A stretch of DNA of 64,000 nucleotides from Lactuca virosa (lineage: Eukaryota > Streptophyta > Magnoliopsida > Asterales > Asteraceae), in NCBI GenBank assembly GCA_928212115.1, contig CAKMRJ010003334.1, positions 28,948,155-29,012,154 of the forward strand. The letters run 5' to 3'. Shown here piece by piece: positions 35,021 to 47,158 of the stretch (the first letter of the stretch is position 1; every line of letters begins with the position of its first letter). Made by a program: the position numbers and the translations under genes. The notes under the pieces are model-generated. The model searched no databases. It had not been told where the DNA came from and saw only the letters and a program-made list of their open reading frames with translations.

Positions 35021-37101
35021 TGTAACATCCCAAAATTTTTTGTTTCAATATTACTAAAAACCCACAATATAATATGTCGTACGATAAAACCATGAATCGT
35101 GCGTCTCAAATGTCATAATAAAATATCAATCAAAACTAGTATCAAAACCATATCCAAAATATCAGAGTCAATCTCCCAGGCTAAACTGTAACTGTGGTGT
35201 GTGCCATGCCATCATCCCGAGCTCTTCCCCTTGCTAGCGGAGATACCTGAAACCAAAACTGAAACTGTAAGCACAAAGCTTAGTGAGCTCCCCCAAACTA
35301 CCACATACCATACAATAACATATAAAGCAACTACTAGGCCTTGCCCACTGCATCGGACCGAAGTCCGGAAACTGTATCGGACCGAAGTCCGGAACTAACC
35401 AGGGCCTTGCCCTCTGCATCGGACCGTGGTCCGGAAACTGCATCGGACCGAAGTCCGGAACCAACCAGGGCCTTGCCGTCTGCATCGGACCGAAGTCCGG
35501 AAACTGCATCGGACCGAAGTCCGGAACTAACCAGGGCCTTGCCCTCTGCATCGGACCGAAGTCCGAAACTGACTGAACATAGCATATCGTAATCATAACT
35601 ACTAGCATAAACACATATACTGCATACTGCGTCATACCGAAGTCCGGAACACATAACACAAGACATGCTTGAATCACAAAGACATCAAGCACCCTGAACT
35701 ACTGCATCAAACCGAAGTCCGGAACTACTGCTAACTAAACGGGCGGGCATTATGGCCGTAGACCCATTCCTACAGGAAGGAAACTCACCTGTACTGCTGA
35801 ACTCTGCTGATAATCCTCTGGCTGCTAATCGACTATTGTCTGAAGCGCTGCCCTCCTAGCTCACCGAGCTACCAACACCAAATAATAGAACTTAGCCTTA
35901 GCTGTCCTCCAGAGGTCAACTAAGTCAACTCTGGTCAAGGTATTGGTCAAAGTCAACCTTCCAGTTGACTCGACTCGCCGAGTTGTTCTACCAACTCGCC
36001 GAGTCCATGCTCCTCAAATCCCAAACAACCCGACTCCACTCGTCGAGTCTAGCGAGAACTCGACGAGTTCTCCTTCATCTAACACTTCGGGACTATCTTC
36101 AACCGACTCGCCGAGTTGTTCTACAACTCGCCGAGTCCATCTTCATCGGCTAAGGAGATTGCCTTGGACTCGCCGAGTTCATCCTTGAACTCGTCGAGTA
36201 CCATGATCTTCATGCCCATCACGGGCACAGACTAGATGAGTCCTTCTCTAACCCCACTCACTGATCCGACTCATAAACATAAGGGTTTGGGTTTTGCGAC
36301 CCGACTCGCCGAGTCCATGAGCTGACTCGCCGAGTCCTCCTTGTGACAACTCTATTATGTCGATTTCAGTCTATTCCAACACTTCCAATTCATAGATCTG
36401 GACTCCTTATGCTAGCATTGCACGTAAAGTTGCTAACTTTACGTGCATGCAAGGTGTTATGAGGCTAGAACACCCTAATCTAAACTACAAAGGAGGTCTA
36501 AGTCATGAAAGGAAGCCATAGTTGAGTAAAGCTTCTCACTCAGAGCTTCTAGAGCTCAGAAATGCTCAGATCTAATCTCTATTCATCCTCAAAGGCTCAA
36601 TACTCGGGTTGGCCTTGGAAATGGTCCCAAAAGTAACAAGATACTAGCAAAGAAGGGGATCTAGATGATTAATAGCCAAGGTATGAGCTTCATACCTTCA
36701 AATGATATGAGATGACACCCAAACTCTGGATCTATACTCCTTTCCTTGCTCGTTTCTCCTTCAACCTTCAAGATGCACTCAAAAGGGACCTTAATCTTCT
36801 CACATAAGCTCAAGAACGAAGTTGGGTGGCTAGGGTTTCGTCTCTGGACAATGGAGGCTGCAAATGAAACCCTAGAAATGAGAATGAGATGCTTAAATAG
36901 GGTGCCAAGTCCCGAAATTAGGGTTTCCCAACCCAGACCAGACTCGCCGAGTCAGTCTCCCCGACTCGCCGAGTCGGTCACTTAATCTGCGGCACGGGTC
37001 ACGCTCCGAATCGTCGAGTTCCTCCTTGGACTCGACGAGTTGACTCCTTTGACTTGGGGCTTTTCTTTCCTTTCCTGGTCTTCCTGATTCTGGGTGTTAC
37101 A
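35021..37101 (-). repeat. Element C 5' LTR
   Basis: Plus-strand ends TGTAACATCC and GGGTGTTACA. Carries the 66-bp tandem (35,340-35,565), ACTCGNCGAGT palindromes (35,970-36,330 and 36,950-37,040) and the TATA-like box at 36,891-36,900. The element D insertion site is seen unoccupied near 35,648 (GGAACACATAACACAAG). Confidence 0.92.
35340..35565. repeat. 66-bp tandem repeat (short allele)
   Basis: Variant first unit, two full units and a partial unit. The ~133-bp length difference between the two LTRs of element C is explained by two units. Confidence 0.9.
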
Positions 37102-37106
37102 AGAAC

Positions 37107-39067
37107 CTCGAGAGCACTCTGTTCACCAACAATCCTGAGATCACAACTCTTTCCCAACTGATAATCCTTTCGGTGCTCCTCGAGTACTTATGTTGGTCAA
37201 CCTAGGGGTTCACCCTTTTTTCCTTGTGCGTTCACTGGCCTTCCCAAGGCAACCTTCCATAAACAACAACCTCCTCTATCTCTATGAAGGATATACCCTT
37301 CGATGAACCTACCTTCCCAACCACTCCCAGTGCTGGTCACTTCGCTGATACATACTGAGTGCTTTCTCTTTCTATATACTGATGCTGGAAACCCCTCCCA
37401 ACGGATGGATCAGATAATCCTTCGAGTAATAGAATCATCCCTGCAATGGTTAGACTCATACGAGAGCTGCGCAACAGAGTCAAATCACTCACTCTGAGAT
37501 TATTTAATCCTGCTGTTAGTGGCCTAGCACCTCTCAGTCAACTAACCACTTCCACTCCCGGATCCTCTTATTGTTGTCCCTGTCTAAAGATTCTGTAGTC
37601 TCTGATCCGCTCTCCGGGCGAACCGAGACCACCCCGGTCCCAACTAATCTGCCATTACCTTGACTACCGGACTCCTACCAGTTATTGAACTCAAACTCCA
37701 TATCTCAGTCGCTCTCAGCGACTTTTGAAGGAAACTTCGGCTAACTATAACTGCTCTGTCTACTTTGCCACTCTGGCTCTCTGAATCCTGGGATCCTCGA
37801 TCCCCTGTCTTGACTGTAAGGTCTCTACCAGGTCCCACCTGCGCTGCTAAAATCTTACGGGCCTCGCCCACGGGTCTCACCCAAACTATATCTTAGAGCG
37901 GCCTCTCCCTCTAGTCTCACCTATACTGCTACTAACATACGGGCCTCGCCCACGGGTCTCACCCAACTATATACTAGAGTGGCCTCTCCCTCAGGTATCA
38001 CCTATCTAGGGCTATGCATGCCTGCCTCCATACTGAATCTCAACGAACTATGTCTACCTGATCCTGATCATACTAACTAAGAGTACGGGCCTCGCCCACA
38101 CTCTGCTAACTAGGAGATACGGGCCCTCTCCCATACTCATCTATCTAGGAGATACGGGCCCTCACCCACACTCCTCTAGCTGGCTACTAGCAAATGTTGC
38201 GGATATCCCGCAGTCTTACCACACTCCCCATGTTGTCTCTACACTGACTACTAATCCAAAAGCATCCCATGCCGGACATTCACTCAATCTGCATCTTGAC
38301 TTACTCGAGTCCTGTTGGCGATCCTCCAACCTGGTTTCCAAACCAGCTATCATCTAACGTGATTACTATGGTCCTCCCGTGGCCTCACTACTCTTCCCGT
38401 ACTGTATATACCTACTGGTGAATGCTATGGCTATCCCGTAGTCCTACGTCGTGGCTAAAATCACGTCATGCCGAGAAAAACTTCAACCTGGTTTCCCAAA
38501 CCAATCATCTACTGTTCGCAATTACACGAACTCAACAATGGGAAGTTTCGCAAACTCCCAACTCACGCGTTTCTAATTCCGAACAACCACTCAGACTATT
38601 ACCCTGCTCAACAGAGTTGCGAACTCATTCCAACTCCTCACTTACTTCTGCTCCTGAATACTTGGAGGGTTCTCCCCCACTTTGATTCAACTAGCTCCTT
38701 ACAACTTACTATCTGGAAAGGATTCCCAATTCTTCTTACCACTCCATGATCGTTCTGCTAAAAACTGATGCTTACCGCTGCTAGTGCTCCAAAACTAACC
38801 AATACCGTGACGCTACCGTCCTTGAAAGCTGGCGAAATACTTCTAGAGTCCCAATTCACGCTTGCTACAGTGACCGCATCCTGAGTAACCTGCTCTAAAA
38901 GGGGACAACTATGGACTACTACTCTAAAATTCCAAGGTATGAAAATGGCATATAACTCATTCATAGGCAGGAAACATAATATTCTGAAATACACTTACTA
39001 ACGTTGATGCAGTACCATAACAATAAAATCATCACAGAAAGGAGTATTCAAATTACATACTATCGAT
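37107..39067 (-). other. Element B untranslated 3' internal region
   Basis: No coding capacity. It contains GGGCCTCGCCCAC words (37,860-38,170) like those in the LTR, and diverged copies of the GTGAATGCTANGGCTA unit (38,190, 38,415). The first bases after the gag stop match the equivalent region of A. Confidence 0.7.
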
Positions 39068-39925
39068 CTATTGCGGCTCGATCTTTACTTCATGCGGAAC
39101 GATGGACGCTGAAACTTGGACTCTCTCCGCCACCAAATCAGGACAACGAGACTTGAAATGACCTGGCTGGTGACAATGGAAACATATCTGATTCTTCTTA
39201 CAATCCCGATGCACATGCCCTCTTTCTCCACACTTGAAACACCTAAACTTGTGACAAGCAAACCCATGGGTTCCCCCACACTTGCCACACACCTCCATGC
39301 CTCCCTGACTCTCAACATCCAAATTAGCCAAGTTGGGTTCTCCACCTTCTTCCAATTGTCCTGCGGTGAGTACTCGCTTCCTTTTTCCGAGCTGCGTATT
39401 CAAGCCAATCTCCTGTTCCCGAGTTACCCCGACCACCCCATCAACTGTCTGAATAGTCGTTGTCTGACCCTGAAGCCCAGCGGTTACCCTATCTGTAACA
39501 TGCTCAATAAAGTCGGGTAACTCCTCGCGTATGGCTCGCGAAACCTCCACAACAATCCTATCATGTAATGGACTCTCCTGGAGACAAGGTGCGTAACCCA
39601 CCTCCGATCCCTGACGACAAGAGCTAATAACCAGATCCTTCCTCCCGCGGGATCCCATAGATCCATAAACATCAGGCCCCAGAGGAGCCCCTAACTTCCC
39701 CGCAACAATCTCGGCCCGGAAGGCCTCGAGGCGGCTATCCAAAAGCTCCAAAATTCCCTCCTTGACCGTACCAAAGATCAAAGGAGTCTGATCCAGAATA
39801 CTACGCGTAATCTTGGTTGATACAAACTCTCTCATCTGCTCCTCGAGCTGACTGACTCCTGAACCTGAGCCCGATCCCTCACCGGCGCCTGAACCGCCAA
39901 CTGGTCTACCCCGTAGTGTCACCAT
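39068..39925 (-). CDS. Element B gag-like protein, zinc knuckles without capsid core
   Basis: 285 codons, uninterrupted from ATG at 39,925 (MVTLRGRPVGGSG). The N-terminus (residues about 30-75: MREFVSTKITRSILDQTPL, then a KEGIL-containing helix) is homologous to gag of A and C. The capsid core found there is absent and is replaced by a linker and an unrelated-looking module (VVEVSRAIREELPDF, GKRKRVLTAGQL). Three Cys-rich units end it: CGKCGGTHGFACH, CFKCGERGHVHRDC and CFHCHQPGHFKSRC, the last two being CCHC knuckles. It stays open while its neighbours are broken, which hints at recent selection or youth. The function is presumably RNA binding; a frame extending upstream to 40,075 is leader readthrough. 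Confidence 0.75.
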   Translation of the reverse strand: MVTLRGRPVGGSGAGEGSGSGSGVSQLEEQMREFVSTKITRSILDQTPLIFGTVKEGILELLDSRLEAFRAEIVAGKLGAPLGPDVYGSMGSRGRKDLVISSCRQGSEVGYAPCLQESPLHDRIVVEVSRAIREELPDFIEHVTDRVTAGLQGQTTTIQTVDGVVGVTREQEIGLNTQLGKRKRVLTAGQLEEGGEPNLANLDVESQGGMEVCGKCGGTHGFACHKFRCFKCGERGHVHRDCKKNQICFHCHQPGHFKSRCPDLVAERVQVSASIVPHEVKIEPQ

Positions 39926-40877
39926 GCTGCAATATATCATAACAACCATCTGAATACTCAATACTATCGAGGGATCCCGCACACACTTCGAGTTCCCTGG
40001 TTTCATCTCAACCCTCCTTGGTTCAAGTACAGATCCTCTGCTTTCAGTAGTATGGCCCCCTACTACCTTCCACATCTATCCGTACTTTCCTCAAGAATTG
40101 CCTCGACTCCTCCAAGTCCCTTCTACTAATACTGCTCCCAACACTAATCTCATCCTATGCTTGCCCTAGGGTAACCTCCAACTCACTATCTGCCATCAAC
40201 TGCATAAGAAGTCCCTGTTATCTCCCCCTAACTAACTCGTGAATACCATTACATATCACTCAGACTAGATAATTCTTCGAATGAGAGATCCTACCCTACA
40301 ACGGTTAGACTTATACGAGAGCTGCGAAATAGGGCTAGACCTAACCTTCTGAAATTATTTAGTCCTTGCAATATGTAACTTAACATATTCGTTTACTAGT
40401 TAATTAGAGATAACTGGAACTACTAATAGCACAAAGCAAGCAACATTCGGGCATTGGGGAGACTAACCACATAAATCCAATCAAGCTGCTCTATCCTCTA
40501 ATCAGGAATCTGTACTAGCATGTAGTTCATAAAGCTCATACACATAAAGCAGGCACATAAGGCATCTTCCTAGATCCTTAGTCCTAATCTAGCATGCAGT
40601 TCTAAAGCACATATCATAACATAAACTTGTATGGGTAATTTGGGAGAACTTACTTGAGCTCGACTGATTGCATGCACCACACCCCTTTTCTTCTTTTTCA
40701 AAGTTCTGTTCTCTTTTCAAAACTCTTTTCTTTTTCTAGAAATTCTTTTCTTTTCTCAAAGCTCTTTTTCTAAAAATGATTTTCCTTTTAAAAAATTTCA
40801 TACCAATTCCTCAGTTTGAGTCCAGACACACCCGAGAGTGTGCCCGAATCCCTCAAACCAAGGCTCTGATACCAACT
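39926..40877 (-). other. Element B leader and PBS
   Basis: Untranslated region between the 5' LTR and gag. It includes the TCAGTAGTATGG...CTACTACC inverted word near 40,040-40,065 and a poly-pyrimidine stretch at 40,680-40,800 next to the PBS. Confidence 0.65.
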
Positions 40878-43147
40878 TGTAACATCCCAAAAATCAAGTC
40901 CAAAAATTTCATTTTTAAATCGTTAATCAAGTCATAATTATAATTCATCCATCCAAAACATTAGTCATTAGTACAAATTAGAGTTTCATTTCCAAACCAC
41001 TTGTTCAATTATCAGAGTAAACATTTCAGGCTAACTTATCATGGTGTGTGCACTGCAACGCTCCCGAGCTCCTCTTTTGAAAATTGAGTACCTGAAACCA
41101 AAACTGAAAACCGTAAGCACGAAGCTTAGTGAGTTCCCCAACCTACCACATACCATACACATAACCATATACTGCAAGTACTGGGCCTCGCCCTCTACGT
41201 CGGGCCCCGCCCAGCTCCGGATGAATCCGGTAACAGGTCCCACCTGCTCCAGGCCCCGCCTGGCTATGAGCCCCACTCGATGAACAAATCTGTTTTCCTT
41301 AGGCCCCGCCTGTCTCTGGGCCCCGCCCGCTAAACACATACAACCATATAAAATATCGCATAACAAATAAGCTATAACTACTCTACTGCATTCTTGTACT
41401 AAGGCCTCGCCACTGTCCTGCTACTAATGAGTAATGGAACCCCGTCCACATTCCTACTGATAGTGAGATACGGGCCCCCACCCACACTCACCTCTCTCCT
41501 ATCTCGGGCCTCGCCCCTCCTATGGTACTAATGAGATACGGAACCCCGTCCGTACTCATCTAGTGGTGAGATACGAGACCTCGCCCACACTCACCTCCCT
41601 ACGAGGCACATACAAGTATCACACAGACAACAAGTATAATCTAACTCCTTGGGCTCCCGCCCGCTATCGGACCTTGGTCCGAAAATTATACTAGCATACA
41701 GTGCCTAGGGCTAACCCCCGGGTCTTCCTACTCATAACTACACGGGCCGACATTGTGGCCTTAGACCCATTCACACAGAGGGAAACTCACCTTGCACTGC
41801 TGAAGTTCTTGCTGATACCCTTCTGAAAGCTATCTGACAACTCCCCGAACTGCTGCTCCTCCAGCTCCCCGAGCTACCAATACCAACATAACACTTAGTC
41901 CCAAAATGTCCTCCAGAAGTCAAACCAAGTCAACTCTGGTCAAAGTCAAAGTCAACGGTCAAAGTCAACATCCATTTGACCTGACTCGCCGAGTTGTCCT
42001 ACCAACTTGTCGAGTCCATACCCCTAAAACCCAATACATCCCTCGACTCATCTCGTCGAGTCCTCCTCCAACCATATATCGGGACCATCTTCAAGCGACT
42101 CACCGAGTTTATCCTTGAACTCGTCGAGTTCATCATCCACATATGAATGTGTCTAGTCTGTGACTCGCCGAGTTGTATGAGCAACTCGTCGAGTCCATCT
42201 TTATAACTAAGGAGATTGCCTTAGACTCGTCGAGTTCTTCCTTCAACTCGTCGAGTACGATGAACTTCATGACCATTATGGACTCAGACTGGTTGAGTCC
42301 CTTTCCAATCTCAACTCATACCCTTAACAAAAGGGTTTTGGGGCAAGAACTGGCCTGACTCGCCGAGTCCCACAACTGACTCGCCGAGTCTCTCTATGTC
42401 CAACACTATTCAGACGATTTCAGACAAACTCAAGGCATCCAAGACCCAGATCTGGCCTCCTAGGGTCGGGATATCACATAAGGCTGCTACCTTTGCACCC
42501 ATGCATGACCCTTTTTGCTCAAAAGGCCCTAATAACCACTTAATCTATGCATGGAGAGGTATAAGGGCATAAAGCTCCCACCTTTATGTCTTTACTACTC
42601 TGAAAACCTCTAAATCTGTAAGGATCTAGCTTAGGGACGTCCAAATCCCACAAGACATCCTTCTTGGACCATAAACTCCATAAAAAGGGACATAGGGAGA
42701 TCAAACAAACTAGAAGTTAATGTGAGAACTTGATTACCAGAAAATGAAGAAGATGAAGCAAAATTCCTGGATCTACAACCTTCGCCTTGGACCTCCAACC
42801 TCCTTCTTCTTCTTCTAGACTTCAAGAACACTCTAAATCCTTCAATAAAGGCTGACACACTCAAAGAGAACACTAGGGTTTCGTGGGACAGATTCTGGAC
42901 AATGGAGGCTACAAATGAAGTTGATAGAATGAGAATAAGATGCTTAAATAGGGCACAAACTCCGGATTTAGGGTTTTCCCAAAACCTGGCCAACTCGCCG
43001 AGTCAGTCCTCTGACTCGTCGAGTAGGTCACTTAACCCGCGACCAAAATCGCGCTCCTACTCGTCGAGTCGTCCATCTACTCGACGAGTCACTTCCTCAT
43101 TTGAGGTTTTCTTCTCTTTCAAGGTATCCTGAATTCGGGGTGTTACA
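40878..43147 (-). repeat. Element B 5' LTR
   Basis: Same ends and block order as the left copy. It is followed (minus sense) by a PBS reading TTGGTATCAGAGCC (plus strand GGCTCTGATACCAA at about 40,862-40,875). Relative to the left copy it lacks a short stretch in the palindrome array (near 42,050-42,070) but has an extra palindrome near 42,375. Confidence 0.92.
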
Positions 43148-43152
43148 TGAGG

Positions 43153-44917
43153 AGTGTTAAGGCATAAAGGTGCAAACTTTATGCCATTGAAGTCCCCATG
43201 CAAGCTCTAAGGTGTTAGTTTGACCTTGATAAGCCCAAAAGGCCATATATGGAAGGAAAGCCTGAGACTTTATGTGCTCATATGGTGTCTAAGATCTGGA
43301 TCTCGATTTTCATGCTTTGGTTTGAAGAAATATGAGTTTTGGGACAAAGACTTATGTCTTAAGGAGCTAGGGTTTGAGCTAAACCCATTAAGAAGGACTA
43401 GTAATGGGTAAAGTTGGAAACTTTACCCTTAAGAGGTCATTTCCAGCATGTAGACGAAGTTTGGGACTTAGATCTGAAGTGTAGGGGCTTAATCCATTAA
43501 GATAGCCCAAACAGATTGAGGGACTCGGCGAATCCAGGGAGGAACTCGACGAGTCGAAGTGAGTTGTCCCATTTTCTGTTATGGTAGAACTCGACGGGTC
43601 TGAGGAATGACTCGACGAGTTGATGTGATAAGTCGCGACCATGAGTAGTCAGGGAACTCGGCGAGTCAGGGGTTGACTCGACGAGTTGGATTGCGAATTC
43701 AGGAATTTGAGTTTTAGAACTCGACGAGTTGATGGAGCAACTCGGCGAGATGAGTCAACTCGGAGCGTTGACTTTGACCATTGACTTTGACTTTGACCAA
43801 GGTTGACCTAGTTTGACTTTTTAGAGTATTTTGGTCTAAGTGTCATTTTAGTACTGATAGCTCGGGGAGCCGACGGAGTAGCAGTTCGGGGAATTGCCAG
43901 TTAGCAGCCAGAAGAGCATCAACAGAGATTCAACAGTGCAAGGTGAGTCTCCTCATTGTGTGCATGGGTCTACGGCCACAATGTCGGCCCATTTAGTTTA
44001 TGTATGGTAGGAAGACCCGGGGGTTAGCCCTAGGCATTGTATGTTAGTATGTAATTCCGGACCAAGGTCGGATGTCGGGCGGTGCCCGAGGAAGGTTTAT
44101 GGTATGTTATTTTGGACCAAGGTCCGATGCCGGGTGGTACCCGAGGAATGTTTGCATGTTAGATTATACTTGTTGTCTGTGTGATACTTGTATGTGCATG
44201 GTAGGGAGGTGAGTGTGGGCGAGGTCCCGTATCTCATCACTAGCTGAGTATGGACGGGGTTCCATATCTCATCATTAGCAGAGCAGGGGCGGGGCGGGGC
44301 CCGTGGTATGAGAGAAGTGAGTGTGGGCGGGGGCCCGTATCTCACTTTCAGCAGGAGCGTGGACGGGGTTCCATGACTCATCAGTAGCAGGACATGGGCG
44401 AGGCCCAAGTTAGGCGAGGCCTTAGAACAGGAATACATTAGAGTATCTTTATTTATGTGCTAGTATGTTTATGTTATTGTATGTGGATAGTGGCCTAGGC
44501 CCAGAGACAGGCGGGGACTAAGAGAAACAGATCTGTATACCGAGCAGGGCTCGACGCCAGGCGGGGCCCGATGCCGGAGCGAGTCTGATGTGGGGCAAGT
44601 CCCGATGCAGCAGGCAGGGGCCCAGTATGTGGTTATATGTATGGTATGTGGTAGGTTGGGGAAACGCACTAAGTTTCGTGCTTATGGTTTTCAGTTTTGG
44701 TTTTAGGTACTTCCGGTAGCGGAGGGAAGAGCTCGGGATGACTGCATTGCACCCACCAAGAAGTTTTTGCGTGGGATGTTTTACTCTGATATAATGAACA
44801 TGTGTTTTGAAATGATACTCTGATTTGATATAATTTTGAATGAATGATTTAATACCTATGGTTTATTTAATGATTTTTTTAAATGAAATTTTTGCACCGT
44901 ATTTTTGGGATGTTTCA
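43153..44917 (+). repeat. Element A 5' LTR, second part
   Basis: Resumes after the second TGAGG copy (43,148-43,152) and continues the LTR to GGGATGTTTCA. It contains ACTCGNCGAGT motifs at 43,520-43,760, then GC-rich GGGCGAGGCCCGTATCTC-type words at 44,040-44,620. Minus-strand frames across it are repeat artefacts. Confidence 0.9.
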
Positions 44918-44920
44918 AGT

Positions 44921-44932
44921 TGGTATGAGAGC
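44921..44932 (+). other. Element A primer-binding site (one mismatch)
   Basis: TGGTATGAGAGC, three bases after the LTR, differs from the initiator-Met PBS TGGTATCAGAGC by one base (C to G). Confidence 0.75.
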
Positions 44933-45827
44933 CTTTGTTTGAGGGATTTGGGCACACTCTCGGGTGTGTCTGAACTCAAACTAAGGAATTAGTATGAAAA
45001 GTTATCCAAAAGGAAATTATTTTATAAAAAAAGGATTTTGAAAAGAGAAAGAATTTTGAAAAGAGAAAAGGGTGTGGTGCATGCAATCAGCCGAGCTCAA
45101 GTAAGTTCTCCCAAATTACACATACAAGTTATGTTATGAAATGTGTTTAGAACTGCATGCTAGATTAGGGCTAAGGGTCTAGGAGGATGCCTTAAGTACC
45201 TGTTATATGTGTATGAGCTTTATGAACTGCATGCTAGTACTGATTAGTCAGTGATACGTTGGCCTGAGTGGGATATGCTTGATTATGGTTACCCAATACC
45301 CGAATGATGCTTGCTTTGTGATTTTAGGAGTTCTAGCTATCTTTAACTAACTAGTAAACGAATATGTTAAGTTACATATTGTGTGGACTAAATAATTTCA
45401 GAAGGTTAGGTTTAGCTCTATTTCGCAGCTCTTGTTTGAGTCCAACCGTTGTAGGGCAGGACCTCTCATTTGAAGAGTTATCTAGTCTTAGGGATATGTA
45501 ATGGTATTCGTAAGCTAGTTAGGGGGAGATAGTAGGGACCTCTTATGCAGTTGATGGCAGAGAGTGAGTTGGAGGAGACCCTAGGGCAAACCTAGGATGA
45601 GAGTAGTGCTGGGAGCAATAGTAGTAGTGAAAGGGACTTGGTGGAGTCGAGGCAATTCTTGAGGAAAGTACGGATATATGTGGAAGGTAGTATGGGCCCG
45701 TACTACTGAAAGCAGAGGATCCGTACTCGATTCAAGAAGGGCTGAGATAAAACCAGGGAACTTGTAGTGCGTGTGTGATCCCTCAGTAGTGATGAGTATT
45801 CTGATGGTTATTATGATATGTTACAAA

Positions 45828-47158
45828 ATGGTGACGTTACGTACTAGACCAGTGGGCAGCTTTGGTGCAGGCGAGGATCAGGATCGGGCTCAGGAGTCGA
45901 GCAGCTCAGGGAGTAGATGAGAGAGTTTATTTCGGCTAAGATTACGTGCAGTATATTGGACCAGACTCCTTTGATCTTCGGTACGGTCAAGGAGGGCATC
46001 TTGGAGATTCTGGATGAGAGGCTGAGAGCCTTCCATACTGAGATGGTGGCCATGATGGGGGCGTTCACATTGACATTTCGAGAGTTTAGAGCTTGTGGAG
46101 CACCAGATTACCATGGGGCTAAGGACCCCATTACTAGCGGCCGGTGGTTGGTCGACATCGCTAACACTTTTCGTTCTACCCGGTGTCCCGAGGGGGACAA
46201 GGTCCGACTCGTCTCCTGTCTCCAAAAGGACATAGTGCACGATTGGTGGGAGGAGGTAGGACATGCCATCAAGGATGATGCCACGTTGGACGCGATGATA
46301 TGGGGTGACTTCTTGGCCAGGTTCAGGGTCGAGTTTGCACCAGTGATTGAGGTGCAGCAGTTGGCACGGGAGTTTCAGGACTTACAGCAGACTACAGAGA
46401 CGGTGGCTGAGATCACCGCCATGTTCAGAGAGAGGGCTCTTCTTGTTCCGTGGTATGTAGCGGATGAGGAGATGAAGAAGACACGATATCACGAGATGAT
46501 GAGGAGTGACATCAGGCAATTTGTGAGTCGATCCAGCTGCAAGACGCTGGAGGATATGATTGATCGAGCCAGAGAAAGAGAGATTGACTTAGAGTCAGAG
46601 AGGAAGAGGAAGCCGGAGGAGATTCAGGTACCCACAGAATCGGGCAAGAGGCCCAAAAGGTCAGATTCGAGGTCGAGAGATTATCAGGGCCGCAGTCGAT
46701 GTGGCAAGTGCGGCAGGACGCACGAGGGTGTGTGTAGGAGCGACAGTGGTGGTGATTCTGGCTGCTTCAATTGTGGCTGGATCGGTCATTTTAGCAGAGA
46801 TTGTACAGCGACCACCACCCAGGGATCAGACCTGATCTGTTTCCATTGCAGTCAGTGGGGCCACAAGAAGGCCCAATGTCCGAGCTTGTTTACGACAGGA
46901 CAGGTGATAACGAGGATCACTGATGGCCGTCAGGGCCGGGCAGAGGCGCCTACGGCGAGGAGTAGGGATTTACAGCTGGTCATAGAGGAGGCGCGGGCAG
47001 TTTCCGATGTTGCAGGTGCGTACCTTTTGCTTTCCTGTCAGCTTTTATTTATGATTTTATTGTTATGGTACTGCATCGATATTAGTAAGTGTACTTTAGA
47101 ATTATATTTCCTGCTTATGATTGAGTTATATGCCATCTACATACCATGGATATTATAG
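45828..47158 (+). pseudogene. Element A gag, N-terminus detached by a frame break
   Basis: The native start is probably ATG at 45,828 (MVTLRTRPVG), but that frame hits TGA at 45,918. The main frame opens at 45,917 (MREFISAK) and runs 413 codons. Residues about 50-200 are a Retrotrans_gag capsid core (APDYHGAKDPI, FRSTRCPEGDKV, WWEEV, FARF/EFAP-like, QDLQQTTETVAEI). CCHC knuckles follow: CFNCGWIGHFSRDC and CFHCSQWGHKKAQC, with an extra CGKC...C before them. The last ~45 residues past AVSDVAG are hydrophobic readthrough of untranslated sequence, where other gypsy elements would begin protease. With no pol present, this is a gag-only element. Confidence 0.85.

Larger units (their letters stand above)
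20502..37101 (-). mobile_element. Element C: gypsy LTR retrotransposon inserted in element B
   Basis: Minus strand. 5' LTR 35,021-37,101 (2,081 bp), PBS about 35,006-35,017, internal 30,220-35,020, PPT about 30,220-30,238, 3' LTR 20,502-30,219 with element D inside (2,214 bp without D). Exact target duplication AGAAC at 20,497-20,501 and 37,102-37,106. It holds a degraded gag, a second zinc-knuckle module, and only a scrap of RT/RNase H. Confidence 0.92.
18036..43147 (-). mobile_element. Element B: gypsy-type gag-only LTR retrotransposon inserted in element A
   Basis: Minus strand. 5' LTR 40,878-43,147 (2,270 bp), PBS about 40,863-40,875, internal region 37,102-40,877 plus 20,320-20,501, PPT about 20,320-20,337, 3' LTR 18,036-20,319 (2,284 bp). 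Target duplication TGAGG at 18,031-18,035 and 43,148-43,152 is exact. Without the nested element C the internal part is only about 4 kb and codes a single gag-like protein. No pol. Confidence 0.92.
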
